Part shown: one piece after another, positions 48,738 to 56,666 of the stretch
Layout of the letters: every line of letters begins with the position of its first letter
How positions within the stretch are numbered: position 1 is the first letter of the stretch
Assembly: GCF_016595245.1 (NCBI RefSeq)
Contig: NZ_JAENHM010000067.1
Coordinates: 24,196 to 88,195, forward strand
Direction of reading: 5' to 3'
Source of the DNA: Azospirillum endophyticum
GTDB taxonomy: Bacteria; Pseudomonadota; Alphaproteobacteria; Azospirillales; Azospirillaceae
Length of the DNA: 64,000 nt
The notes under the pieces: model-generated
The model's input: the letters and a program-made list of their open reading frames with translations, nothing else
The model's database searches: none
What the model was told of the DNA's origin: nothing
Translations under genes and position numbers: made by a program

Positions 48738-50095
48738 CCGGACCGCAGATCGTGATCGTCGGGGCCGGACCCGCCGGAATCCGGGCCGCCGAGACGCTGG
48801 CGGCTGCCGGGCTGCGCCCGACGGTGATCGACGAGGGCGCGCGGGCCGGCGGGCAGATCTACCGCCGGCCGCCCGACGGCTTCACCCGTCCGCCGGAGAC
48901 GCTCTACGGATCGCAGGCTGCCAAGGCGGTGGCGCTGCACACCGCCTTCGACAGGCTGGCGGCGGCGGGACGCATCGTCCATCTGCCGCGCCATTCGGTC
49001 GTCGCGCTGGCCGGCGGGGTGCTGCACGCGGTGGGGGACGGCGGAAGCCGCCGGATCGGCTACGACCGGTTGATCCTGGCGACCGGCGCGACCGACCGTC
49101 TCGCCCCGGTGCCGGGATGGCAGGCGCCCGGCGTCTACAGCCTCGGCGCGATGCAGATCGCGCTCAAGGCCCAGGGTATCGCGATGGGGCGGCGGATCGT
49201 GCTGGCCGGGTCGGGGCCGTTGCTGACCCTGCTGGCGACGCAGCTCCTCAAGGCGGGAGCCGGGGTTGCGGCGGTTCTCGACACCGCCGCTCTGCGCGGC
49301 CAGCTGGCCGCCTTTCCCGACCTTGCCGTCCGTCCGTCCTTCGCCCTGCAAGGGCTGGCGATGCGGGCGCGGCTGGGGCGGCTCTACCATGCCGGCGTCG
49401 CCCTGGAGGCGATCGAGGCGTCGAGCACCGGGGTGACGGCGGTCCGCTGGAAGGATGCGGGTGGGCGGACGCGCCGGACGGCCTGCGACGCGGTCGGGCT
49501 GGGCTGGCATCTGAGGGCGGAATGCCAGCTTGCCGATCTGGCCGGATGCCGGTTCGCCTATGACACGACCTGGGCGCAGTGGTTGCCCTGTGCCGACCGG
49601 ATGGGGCGTGCCGGTGACGCGGTCTATCTGGCTGGAGACGGCTTGCGCCTGTTGGGGGCCGACGGGGCGGAGGTCGCCGGGCGGCTCGCCGCGTCCGCCT
49701 GCCTGTCCGACCTGGGCCTGCCGGGACCCGATGGCACCGCCGACCTGAAGCGGCTCGACCGGTTGGACCGCTTCGCGCGGGGCATCGCGCGGGCCTTCCC
49801 GTGGCCGGCCGATCAGGTGCGCGCCCTGCCCGACGACGCCGTCCTGTGCCGCTGCGAGGGGGTCACCGCCGGTTCGGTACGGCAAACCGCGGCCTATGGC
49901 GGGGCGGAGGCGAACCGGGTGAAATCGTTGGGCCGTGCCGGGATGGGCCGCTGCCAGGGCCGCTATTGCCAGATCGCGGCGTCCGACCTGATCGCGTCCG
50001 CCAGCGGGCTTGCGCATGCCGGAGAGGCCGGGCGCCTGCGTGCGCAAGCGCCGATCCGCCCCACGGCGATAGGTGAGTGGCTGGAGCAGGAATGA
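48734..50095 (+). CDS. FAD/[2Fe-2S] dehydrogenase subunit, HcnB/OoxA-like
   Basis: A protein of 453 residues starting at ATG 48734 within the preceding stop. N-terminal FAD motif VIVGAGPAGIRAAETLAAAG (about residues 7-26), DEGARAGGQIYRR, LILATGATDRLAPVPGW, a second nucleotide site RRIVLAGSGPLLTLLATQLL. The C-terminal BFD-like [2Fe-2S] domain has CRCEGVTAGSV and GMGRCQGRYC (about residues 372-412). This is the alpha-subunit architecture of opine oxidase OoxA, HcnB and related dehydrogenases. With the small ferredoxin and the DadA-like protein at 42955 it should make a three-subunit, membrane-linked dehydrogenase. It is the last intact gene of the hyu operon. Confidence 0.88.
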   Translation: MTGPQIVIVGAGPAGIRAAETLAAAGLRPTVIDEGARAGGQIYRRPPDGFTRPPETLYGSQAAKAVALHTAFDRLAAAGRIVHLPRHSVVALAGGVLHAVGDGGSRRIGYDRLILATGATDRLAPVPGWQAPGVYSLGAMQIALKAQGIAMGRRIVLAGSGPLLTLLATQLLKAGAGVAAVLDTAALRGQLAAFPDLAVRPSFALQGLAMRARLGRLYHAGVALEAIEASSTGVTAVRWKDAGGRTRRTACDAVGLGWHLRAECQLADLAGCRFAYDTTWAQWLPCADRMGRAGDAVYLAGDGLRLLGADGAEVAGRLAASACLSDLGLPGPDGTADLKRLDRLDRFARGIARAFPWPADQVRALPDDAVLCRCEGVTAGSVRQTAAYGGAEANRVKSLGRAGMGRCQGRYCQIAASDLIASASGLAHAGEAGRLRAQAPIRPTAIGEWLEQE

Positions 50096-50230
50096 ACGAC
50101 GGCGAAGCGCCTCCCTCCGCGGGAACCGCGCTTCGTCGATCCCGCCTGGGCAGGGGGGTGCGCCCATCCTGTCCGCAGTCTTCCGCCGTCGCCCCGGCCT
50201 TACCTGACAATGCCGGCCTGCCGGCCATGA
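50092..50230 (+). pseudogene. Possible truncated fifth gene of the hyu operon
   Basis: An ATG at 50092 overlaps the stop of the HcnB-like gene as ATGA, the same coupling used by the two preceding genes, and opens MNDGEAPPSAGTALRRSRLG. After about 45 codons the frame runs into DNA that belongs, in antisense, to a lysR fragment, so any original gene has been cut off by the rearrangement. No family can be named from the short piece. Confidence 0.3.
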
Positions 50231-50387
50231 TCAGGTCCGGAACCATGGGATGCAGGGGCCGGGATTTTGGTGCGATGAGCGAATGCCAGCGTCTGGTACG
50301 TATCTCGCTTACGCAGGCGCGAACCAGAAGCCCCTCTCCAAGAGCGCGATCCTTTCGCCATTCTGCGCCGCCTGCAGCGCGACCGAA
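50215..50387 (-). pseudogene. Fragment of the lysR gene found at 21536
   Basis: On the minus strand the DNA matches the last third of the LysR gene at 21536-22456: RTRRWHSLIAPKSRPLHP here against RTGRWHSLISPKARPLQP there. An internal stretch of about 30 bases is missing and the reading frame is broken. The right end stops at the junction with the binding-protein fragment (about 50380-50388). Confidence 0.82.
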
Positions 50388-50519
50388 GCCGGAACGATCA
50401 TCCCTGCCTATATCTCCAACGTCGACGCGCTGTCCCGCAAGGTGAAGGGGATGCGGAAGAACCCGTTCGGCAACCTGGAAGGTTACGCTTTCGCAGAGCA
50501 CGTCCGGCTCGAGGCCTGA
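50384..50519 (+). pseudogene. 3' fragment of a third SBP-family-5 binding-protein gene
   Basis: The plus strand encodes TEAGTIIPAYISNVDALSRK, then VKGMRKNPFGNLEGYAFAEH and VRLEA before a stop, the C-terminus of the binding protein at 17733-19337 with few changes. No start or upstream part exists; it begins inside the lysR fragment at the shared ACCGA bases. Non-functional. Confidence 0.85.
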
Positions 50520-50854
50520 AGAACTGGGGCCGACGTCCCGGCCGGTTGCGGAGGATCGACCGGGAAACTCCGGCCGACCCCCCCTGTTCCGATCCTCGAC
50601 GCCGGGCGGCGTGTCGATCCGGCCGCGTAGCGCGAACCGGTCCTTCTCCGCCAACCAGGGTGCGGAAAGTCCGGCGGCAGTCGTGGCTGGACGGTACCAT
50701 GTGGCCCGTTGCACGGTGTGCCCCGCTCATGCGGCAGATGGGCCTAAAATGGGCGGCACGGGTCAATGCGGTGCGCACCACGATCAACGGTGGCGGCGTC
50801 GGCGATGCACCAGTCGGCGCGGATCCCGGCGGTCAGTATCATCGACCGCCGGGA
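50520..50854. other. Intergenic region after the rearranged scrap
   Basis: A 335-base stretch with no gene I can support. It does not visibly match the spacer that follows either intact binding-protein gene. The hairpin at 50822-50856 is the only structure. Confidence 0.4.
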
Positions 50855-50856
50855 TC
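50822..50856 (-). terminator. Perfect 13-bp hairpin at the end of the enoyl-CoA hydratase gene
   Basis: GATCCCGGCGGTC (50822-50834) and GACCGCCGGGATC (50844-50856) are exact inverse complements around a 9-base loop; the hairpin overlaps the stop codon of the minus-strand gene at 50855. No T-run follows, so termination would be weak or factor-aided. Confidence 0.5.
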
Positions 50857-51676
50857 AGTTCCCAATCCAAACCGGGGGCCGCTTTTCCAAAAACGCAGCG
50901 ATGCCTTCCTGATAGTCGATCGACAGGTAGCAGCGGCGCAGCAGGTCGCCGTCGATGTCCGGCGGCAGGTCGTGGTCGCGCAGCCGGCGCAGTCCTTCGC
51001 GCGTCGCCCGGAGGGTCAAGGGAGCCAGCGCGGCCAAGTCCTCGGCCACCTGCTGCCCGTGGGCGGTCAGCTCCTCCTCGCTGGCGACGACGGTGCGCAG
51101 CGCTCCGGCCGCCGCCAGCTCAGCAGCCGTCAGCAAGCGGGCACTGAAGATCATTTCCCGCGTCCGCGCGGTGCCGAGCAATGCCGACAACCTCGCCAAA
51201 TTCTTGACGCTCAGGCAGTTTCCCACCGTGCGGGCGATCGGGAAGCCGAAACGCACCGACGGCGAGGCGATGCGCACATCGCAGCAGGAGGCAAGCAGCG
51301 CCCCCTCGCCGATACAGGCTCCCGAGAGGACGGCGACCGTGGGCACGCGCACCGCCTCCAGGGCCATCGCCGCCGCCTCCGCGCGGGTTTCCAGAATGGT
51401 GAAATCCTCGGGCGAGGAGACGCTCTGCAGACAGGAAAGATCGGCCCCGGCCATGAAGGCCGGCTTGTCGCCGGCGGCGCCGGTCAGGGCGAGCGCCTTC
51501 ACCGTGGGATCGGCGTCGACCGCCCGGCAGATCTCGATCAACCGGTCTTCCATCCAGGGGGTGATGGCGTTGCGCGCGCGCGGACGGTTGAAGATCACCC
51601 ATTCCACTGCGCCGCGCCGCTCCGTCAAAATCTCAGGGCCTGTGCCCATCGGGGTACCGGTCGCCGGATCAGTCAT
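50855..51676 (-). CDS. Enoyl-CoA hydratase/isomerase (crotonase family)
   Basis: A protein of 273 residues from ATG 51676. Crotonase marks: FNRPRARNAITPWM, the oxyanion strand FMAGADLSCLQS (about residues 73-84), SGACIGEGALLASCCDVRIA (about 118-137) and TREMIFSARLLTAAE. By eye the Glu equivalent to rat crotonase Glu164 is present (REMIF), while Glu144 appears replaced by Ile, so the reaction may not be simple hydration. It is 25 bases downstream of the ABC ATPase gene on the same strand and may be read from that operon, an odd pairing. Substrate unknown. Confidence 0.85.
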   Translation of the reverse strand: MTDPATGTPMGTGPEILTERRGAVEWVIFNRPRARNAITPWMEDRLIEICRAVDADPTVKALALTGAAGDKPAFMAGADLSCLQSVSSPEDFTILETRAEAAAMALEAVRVPTVAVLSGACIGEGALLASCCDVRIASPSVRFGFPIARTVGNCLSVKNLARLSALLGTARTREMIFSARLLTAAELAAAGALRTVVASEEELTAHGQQVAEDLAALAPLTLRATREGLRRLRDHDLPPDIDGDLLRRCYLSIDYQEGIAAFLEKRPPVWIGN

Positions 51677-51701
51677 GATTGAGGGTATCCTTGAAGGGCC
51701 G

Positions 51702-52769
51702 TCAGGCGGAGGGGGCCAGGATCTGGCAGGCGTCGATGGGAAGATGGACCGTGGTCACGGCACCTGGTCCATAACGCCGGTCCGGCGGCACGAAGGCACG
51801 GATCGTCCGTCCGTCGCCGATGTCGACCAGCACGTCACGATGTTCGCCGAGATAGGCGGACCGGACGACGGTGCCGGGCAGGCTGTTGCAGGACAGGCCG
51901 CCGTCATCGTCCAGCCGCACTTTGGAGGGACGCACGCAGAGCGAGACGGAACCGCCGCGCGCCACCCCGCTGCAGTCCGGCGCGGTCAGCACGCGGTCGC
52001 CGACGCGGATGGCCCCCTCGCCCTCGCCGGTACCGGCCAACTCGTTGTTCGAACCGATGAAACGGGCCACGAAGGCGTTGGCCGGCCGCTCGAACACATC
52101 CTCGGGCGTGCCGAACTGCTGGACCGCCCCCGCCTTCATCACGGCGATGCGGTCGGCGGTGACCAGCGCCTCCGACTGGTCGTGGGTGACGTAGACGGTG
52201 GTGATGCCCAGCAGGTCGTGGACTTGCCGGATCTCGAAGCGCATCTCCTCCCGCAGATGGGCGTCGAGGTTGGACAGCGGCTCGTCGAGCAGCAGGATGG
52301 AGGGCTCCACCACCAGCGCCCGGGCCAGCGCCACGCGCTGCTGCTGGCCGCCCGACAGTTCGGACGGATAGCGGTCGCGCAAATTCTCCAGCCGGACGGC
52401 GCGCAGCGCGCGGGTCAGCCGCTCGGCGATCTCGGCCTTGGGCAGGCGTCGGATGCTGAGCCCGAAGGCGACATTCTCGGCCACCGTCTTGTGCGGCCAG
52501 ACCGCGTAGTTCTGGAAGACCAGTGAAATGCCGCGCCGCTCCGGCGGCAGCACCGCGCGCGGCGAGGAGAGCAGCACGTCGTCGGCCCAAATCTCGCCCT
52601 CGCTCGGGGTTTCGAAGCCGGCCAGCAACTGCAGGGTGGTCGATTTCCCGCAGCCCGATGGTCCGAGCAGCGCCAGCAGCGTGCCGTTGGGAACCTGGAG
52701 GTCGATGCCGCGCAGCGCGGTGTAGCTGCCGAAGGACTTGCGCAGATTGGTGATGCGGATACCGCTCAT
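51702..52769 (-). CDS. ABC ATPase, Fe3+/polyamine type (FbpC/PotA-like)
   Basis: A protein of 355 residues from ATG 52769, overlapping the permease stop by four bases. ATPase motifs: Walker A GPSGCGKST (about residues 36-44), Q-loop VFQNYAVWPHKT, signature LSGGQQQRVALARAL, Walker B ILLLDEPLSNLDA, switch VTHDQ. A C-terminal TOBE/OB regulatory domain (about residues 240-350) includes LCVRPSKVRL. This architecture serves importers for ferric iron, thiosulfate, polyamines or 2-aminoethylphosphonate. With the fused permease and the binding protein at 54767 it makes a complete import system. Confidence 0.93.
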   Translation of the reverse strand: MSGIRITNLRKSFGSYTALRGIDLQVPNGTLLALLGPSGCGKSTTLQLLAGFETPSEGEIWADDVLLSSPRAVLPPERRGISLVFQNYAVWPHKTVAENVAFGLSIRRLPKAEIAERLTRALRAVRLENLRDRYPSELSGGQQQRVALARALVVEPSILLLDEPLSNLDAHLREEMRFEIRQVHDLLGITTVYVTHDQSEALVTADRIAVMKAGAVQQFGTPEDVFERPANAFVARFIGSNNELAGTGEGEGAIRVGDRVLTAPDCSGVARGGSVSLCVRPSKVRLDDDGGLSCNSLPGTVVRSAYLGEHRDVLVDIGDGRTIRAFVPPDRRYGPGAVTTVHLPIDACQILAPSA

Positions 52770-54532
52770 GAGGGAACTCCGGCCGCCTCGGCGGTCTTGC
52801 GTGAGGTGCGCCGTGCGCCGGTCAGCCCGGCCAGCGGACGGGCCACCGCCACCAGAAGCAGCGTGATCAGGAGAAGAAGGACGCTCATCGCGCAGACGGC
52901 TTCGTAGTTGCCGCCGTCCTTGGCGTTGTAGATCAGCGTGGTCATGACGTTGGTCTTGGGGGTGATCAGGAAGACCGCGACCGACAGCTCGCGGATGATC
53001 GGGATGAAGACCAGGAACCAGCCCGACACCAAACCGCCGCCCATCAGCGGCAGGGTGACGGACAGGAAGGTCCGTGCCTCCCCGGCCCCCAGGCTGCGGG
53101 CGGCCCGCTCCAGCTCCGGCCCGATCCCCTTCAGGATCGACCCGCCGTGGGAATAGGCGATCGGCAGGAAGGTGGCGGCGAAGGCGGCGATCAGCAGCAG
53201 CGGCGTACCGTACAGGTTGAAGGGCGCCCGGGTGTAGGCGGCGAAGAAGCCGACCGACAGCACGATGCCGGGGATGACGATGGGCACCGTCGTCACCGCC
53301 CCCAGTAGCGAGGCGCCGACCATCAGCCGCCGTTCGACGATGTAGGCGACCAGCGTGCCGAGCGCCACGCACAGCGTCGCCGCCAGCGTCGAATAGACCA
53401 GCGAGTTGACGATGGCGGTGTGGGTCTCCGAATTGCCGAAGATCGCCCACCAGTACCAATGGAGGGACAGGTTTTCCCAGCTCAGCCCCTGGCCCCAGGC
53501 GCGGGTCAGCGACACCAGCAGCAGCGCCGCGTAGGGCAGGAAGACCGAAACCATCGGCACCAGCAGGGCGAGGAACAGGGCGGCCCAGCGCCAGCCGCCC
53601 AGACGGATCTGCCGCCCGGCCCGCGTCTTGCCGGAGATGGTGACGTACTGCTTGCGGCCGAGATAGCGGCGGCGCATCCAGAACAGGGCGCCGGTGACCA
53701 GCAGCAGCGGCATGCAATAGGCGGCGGCCAGATAGATTTCCGGCGGGAAGAGCTGGTAGAACTCGGCCAGCTTGGTGGTGACCACCGGAATGCCGGTCGG
53801 CGTCAGCAGGAAGGCCGGGACGCCGAACAGCGTCAGCCCCTGGATGAAGGACAGGATGAAGCTGGCGATCACCGCCGGCGCGGCCAGCGGGATGGTGATG
53901 CTGACCATCGTCCGCAGCACCCCGCAGCCCAGCGTCGTCGCCGCGTCCTCCAGCTCCACCGCCATCTCGTCGAGCGCGCTCGACACCATGGTGAAGCTGT
54001 AGGGGACCGTGTAGATGCCGCAGACGAAGATGGCGCCGGCCATCGAATAGATGTTCAGCGGCGTCCCGGCGCCCTCGCCGGCCAGCCAGCGCCACGCCGT
54101 GTTGAGCCAGCCCGAATTGGGCGCGGCCAGCAGGATCCAGCCGGTGGCGCCGATGAAGGACGGGGTGACGAAGGCGGTCAGCGTCAGGACGCGGATGGTG
54201 CGGCGGAGCGGCAGGTCGGTGCGCGACACCAGCCAAGCCAGCGGCACGCCGATGCCGACGGCGATCATCGCCGTGGCGGCGGCCAGCAGCAGGGAATTGA
54301 CCAGAGGCTCGATCAGCTCGGCCGATTGGACGATGCGTGCGTAGTTGTTCAGGGTCCAGGCGCCGGTCGCGTCGTCGTGGAAGCTGTTGAACAGCACCCA
54401 GCCGAAGGGCTGGACCACCAGCAGTACCAGGAGAAGGATGACGGCGCCGAGGACCGCCGTCTTGACGGGCGGCACGCGCGCCATGGCCGGGCGCGGTGCG
54501 GCTTCGCGGGAACTGGTTGAGATGACCCCCAT
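52766..54532 (-). CDS. Fused double permease of an iron/polyamine-type ABC importer
   Basis: A protein of 588 residues from ATG 54532 with GGGAGG eight bases upstream. Two complete permease halves lie in one chain: half 1 (about residues 25-310, EAA loop AVELEDAATTLGCG) and half 2 (about 325-570, EAA loop ELERAARSLGAGEARTFLSV). Twelve membrane helices are expected, as in FbpB and SfuB. The ~235-base spacer between the binding-protein gene and this one is filled by a large palindromic repeat that may reduce permease expression. The stop overlaps the ATPase start. Confidence 0.92.
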   Translation of the reverse strand: MGVISTSSREAAPRPAMARVPPVKTAVLGAVILLLVLLVVQPFGWVLFNSFHDDATGAWTLNNYARIVQSAELIEPLVNSLLLAAATAMIAVGIGVPLAWLVSRTDLPLRRTIRVLTLTAFVTPSFIGATGWILLAAPNSGWLNTAWRWLAGEGAGTPLNIYSMAGAIFVCGIYTVPYSFTMVSSALDEMAVELEDAATTLGCGVLRTMVSITIPLAAPAVIASFILSFIQGLTLFGVPAFLLTPTGIPVVTTKLAEFYQLFPPEIYLAAAYCMPLLLVTGALFWMRRRYLGRKQYVTISGKTRAGRQIRLGGWRWAALFLALLVPMVSVFLPYAALLLVSLTRAWGQGLSWENLSLHWYWWAIFGNSETHTAIVNSLVYSTLAATLCVALGTLVAYIVERRLMVGASLLGAVTTVPIVIPGIVLSVGFFAAYTRAPFNLYGTPLLLIAAFAATFLPIAYSHGGSILKGIGPELERAARSLGAGEARTFLSVTLPLMGGGLVSGWFLVFIPIIRELSVAVFLITPKTNVMTTLIYNAKDGGNYEAVCAMSVLLLLITLLLVAVARPLAGLTGARRTSRKTAEAAGVPS

Positions 54533-54648
54533 TGGGTCCGCCTCCCGTACCAAGGATCGGCCTCGCGGCCTGACAGGATGGAGTGTTCCCGAACCGGCGG
54601 CCGGGTGGCAACCGCCGCCGGTTCGGGGGAGCACCGCATTCTTCGATG

Positions 54649-54753
54649 CCCTTCTCCCCTTGCGGGAGAAGGGTTGGGATGAGGGGCGTTCCGCCGCAGG
54701 CGGAAAGATTTGCGCCCCCTCACCCCAACCCCTCTCCCGCGGGGGGAGAGGGG
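54649..54753. repeat. Mosaic palindromic repeat between binding protein and permease genes
   Basis: Three nested hairpins: CCCTTCTCCC/GGGAGAAGGG (54649-54673), TTCCGCC/GGCGGAA (54689-54705), CCCCTCTCCC/GGGAGAGGGG (54729-54753, followed by TTTTT on the plus strand). The outer segments also pair with each other (GGGTTGGGATGAGGGG against CCCCTCACCCCAACCC), giving one large cruciform typical of dispersed extragenic palindromes. Confidence 0.8.
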
Positions 54754-54766
54754 CTTTTTCCGGCAG

Positions 54767-55834
54767 CTAGCGCACCAGTTCCTTCCACTTGGCGATGCCT
54801 TCCGCCACCTCGGCGGCAAGATCGTCGCCGGAGTTGCGGTACCATTTGAGCTGGTCGAGCGAACGCCCCTCGGCCCAGGCGACGTCGGTGCGCAGCGTCG
54901 GCCAGAAGTTCTTCGACAGGATGTCGGAGACCTCCTTGGAATAGAGGAAGTTGGTGAACAGCCGGGCGGCATTGGGGTGGGGCGCCTTCACCGGAATGCC
55001 GGTCAGGCCGAGATTCAGGATGGCGTCGTCGGTCGGCACGCTGACGTCGATCGGGTTGCCGGCCGCCTTCTGGGCCAGCGTGTAGCTGAAGGGCGCGCCG
55101 GAGCCGACGACGCGCTCGCCGGCCAGGATGTCGGTGACGGTGTCGACGTTGGACTGGCCGACCTTCGGCTTCTGTTGACCGAAGCGGCGCAGGTAGTCGT
55201 CGCCGTACTTGCGGCGGATGGCGACCACCCAGCTCGCCACGTCGCCGGAGAAAGCGGGGCTGCCGGTGGTGATCTTGCCTTTCCACTGATCCTCCAGCAG
55301 CGCCGTCCAGCTCGTCGGCGGGGCGGCGACCTTGCCGGGCGCATAGTTGATGCTGGTCAGGCTGATGGCGCCGACATGGTACATGGCGTCCTTGTCCAGC
55401 CCCTTGAAGGCGGTGGGCAGCATGGCCGCGTCGGGCGGGTCGTAGGCCGCCAGCGCGCCGATCTTCTTCAGCTCGGTGTAGTGCAGCAGGTTGGTGGTGC
55501 CCAGCGAATCGCATTCGGCGACGCCGTTCTGCAATTCCAGCCGCAGGCGGGTGTAGACGGTCTGCGACGCCTGGCGGAGAAGCTGGACCTCGATGCCCGG
55601 ATACTTCGCCTTGAAGGCGTCGCGGATCGCCTCCATCGTCTGCTGCTCGTAGGATCCCCAATAGAGCGTCAGTGCGCCTTCCTTGCGGGCGGCGGCATAG
55701 AGAGGATCGTCCGCCACCACCTGTTGGGCTGCCGCCAGCCGGGCGAAGCCGGTTCCGGCGAGGCCGCCGGACAGCAGCGCCGCCCCGGCCAGTCCACCCG
55801 TCTGCAGAAGCCCGCGGCGAGAGATGTCCGTCAT
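54767..55834 (-). CDS. ABC substrate-binding protein, iron/polyamine/phosphonate type
   Basis: A protein of 355 residues from ATG 55834 with AGGGA eight bases upstream. Tat signal SRRGLLQTGG followed by a hydrophobic core (LAGAALLSGGLAGTGFA) and cleavage near LAAAQ. The mature protein is an FbpA/PotD-like class with EGALTLYWGSYEQQTMEAIR at the start, ITTGSPAFSGDVASWVVAI mid-chain and a C-terminal KEVSDILSKNFWPTLRTDV. I see no obvious pair of adjacent ferric-binding tyrosines, so iron is not assured; an organic anion or phosphonate is equally possible. It is the first gene of the importer operon (binding protein, fused permease, ATPase). Confidence 0.88.
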   Translation of the reverse strand: MTDISRRGLLQTGGLAGAALLSGGLAGTGFARLAAAQQVVADDPLYAAARKEGALTLYWGSYEQQTMEAIRDAFKAKYPGIEVQLLRQASQTVYTRLRLELQNGVAECDSLGTTNLLHYTELKKIGALAAYDPPDAAMLPTAFKGLDKDAMYHVGAISLTSINYAPGKVAAPPTSWTALLEDQWKGKITTGSPAFSGDVASWVVAIRRKYGDDYLRRFGQQKPKVGQSNVDTVTDILAGERVVGSGAPFSYTLAQKAAGNPIDVSVPTDDAILNLGLTGIPVKAPHPNAARLFTNFLYSKEVSDILSKNFWPTLRTDVAWAEGRSLDQLKWYRNSGDDLAAEVAEGIAKWKELVR

Positions 55835-55907
55835 GTTCGTCGTCCCTGTTCCAGGTTGTTGCATGGTCGCCGTTTCGGCGTTGTCGTTCTTGCCGTCTTG
55901 ACGCGGT

Positions 55908-56666
55908 TCAATAGTCGCCGGTGGTGGCGCCGCCGTCGGCGACGATGGTCTGGCCGGTGACGTAGGCGGCGTCGTCCGATGCCAGGAAGGCGACGATCGA
56001 CGCGATCTCCTCCGGCCTGCCCAGCCGGCCGATCGGGGTCTTGCCCACCCATTGGGCGCGGATCGCCTCCGGCACGCCTTCGACGATGCTGGTCTCCACC
56101 ACGCCGGGGGCGACGGCGTTGACCAGGATGCCGCGTCTGGCGCCTTCCAGCGCCGCCGTCCGCGTCAGCCCGACCACGCCGGCCTTGGAGGCCGAATAAT
56201 TGGCCTGTCCGAAGGTGCCGAGCATGGCGGTCGAGGCGATGTTGACGATGCGGCCCCAGCCGCGGTCGCCGACCAGCTTGAAGGCGGCCTGGCAGCCGAG
56301 CCACGAGCCGCGCAGGTTGACGTCGAGGACGGCGCTCCAGTCCGCGTCGCTCATCTTCACCAGCGAGCGGTCGCGGACGATGCCGGCGACGTTGACCAGG
56401 ATGTCGACGGCGCGAACGGGCTCGGGCAGGGCGGCGACGGCCGCCTCCCAGCTCGCCCGGTCGGCCACGTCGAGCTGGACCGCAAAGGCCACGGCACCGC
56501 CGTCGCGCAGGGCCGCGGCGACCCGCTCGGCTGGTTCCAGCCCGATGTCGGCGACGACGATTGCGGCGTCCTCGGCGCCCAGCCGCTCGCACACCGCGCG
56601 GCCGATGCCGCCGCCGCCGCCGGTCACCAAGGCGGTGCGGCCCTTCAAGCGCTCCTGCATGGTCAT
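55908..56666 (-). CDS. Short-chain dehydrogenase/reductase (FabG-like)
   Basis: A protein of 252 residues. Classical SDR: coenzyme motif TGGGGGIG (about residues 15-22), NVAG (92-95), catalytic Ser145, Tyr157 and Lys161 in NIASTAMLGTFGQANYSASK, and a C-terminal DGGATTGDY. Asp40 after VVAD suggests NAD(H). It is the last gene of a minus-strand set with MaoC, DUF35 and thiolase proteins, so it probably reduces or oxidises the 3-hydroxy/3-oxoacyl-CoA formed by these enzymes. Its start overlaps the MaoC stop by four bases. Confidence 0.9.
   Translation of the reverse strand: MTMQERLKGRTALVTGGGGGIGRAVCERLGAEDAAIVVADIGLEPAERVAAALRDGGAVAFAVQLDVADRASWEAAVAALPEPVRAVDILVNVAGIVRDRSLVKMSDADWSAVLDVNLRGSWLGCQAAFKLVGDRGWGRIVNIASTAMLGTFGQANYSASKAGVVGLTRTAALEGARRGILVNAVAPGVVETSIVEGVPEAIRAQWVGKTPIGRLGRPEEIASIVAFLASDDAAYVTGQTIVADGGATTGDY

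Noticed and set aside
54767..55834. Calling the importer a ferric iron system (fbpABC)
   Set aside because: The binding protein lacks an obvious adjacent Tyr pair for ferric binding, and the same architecture serves polyamines and phosphonates.
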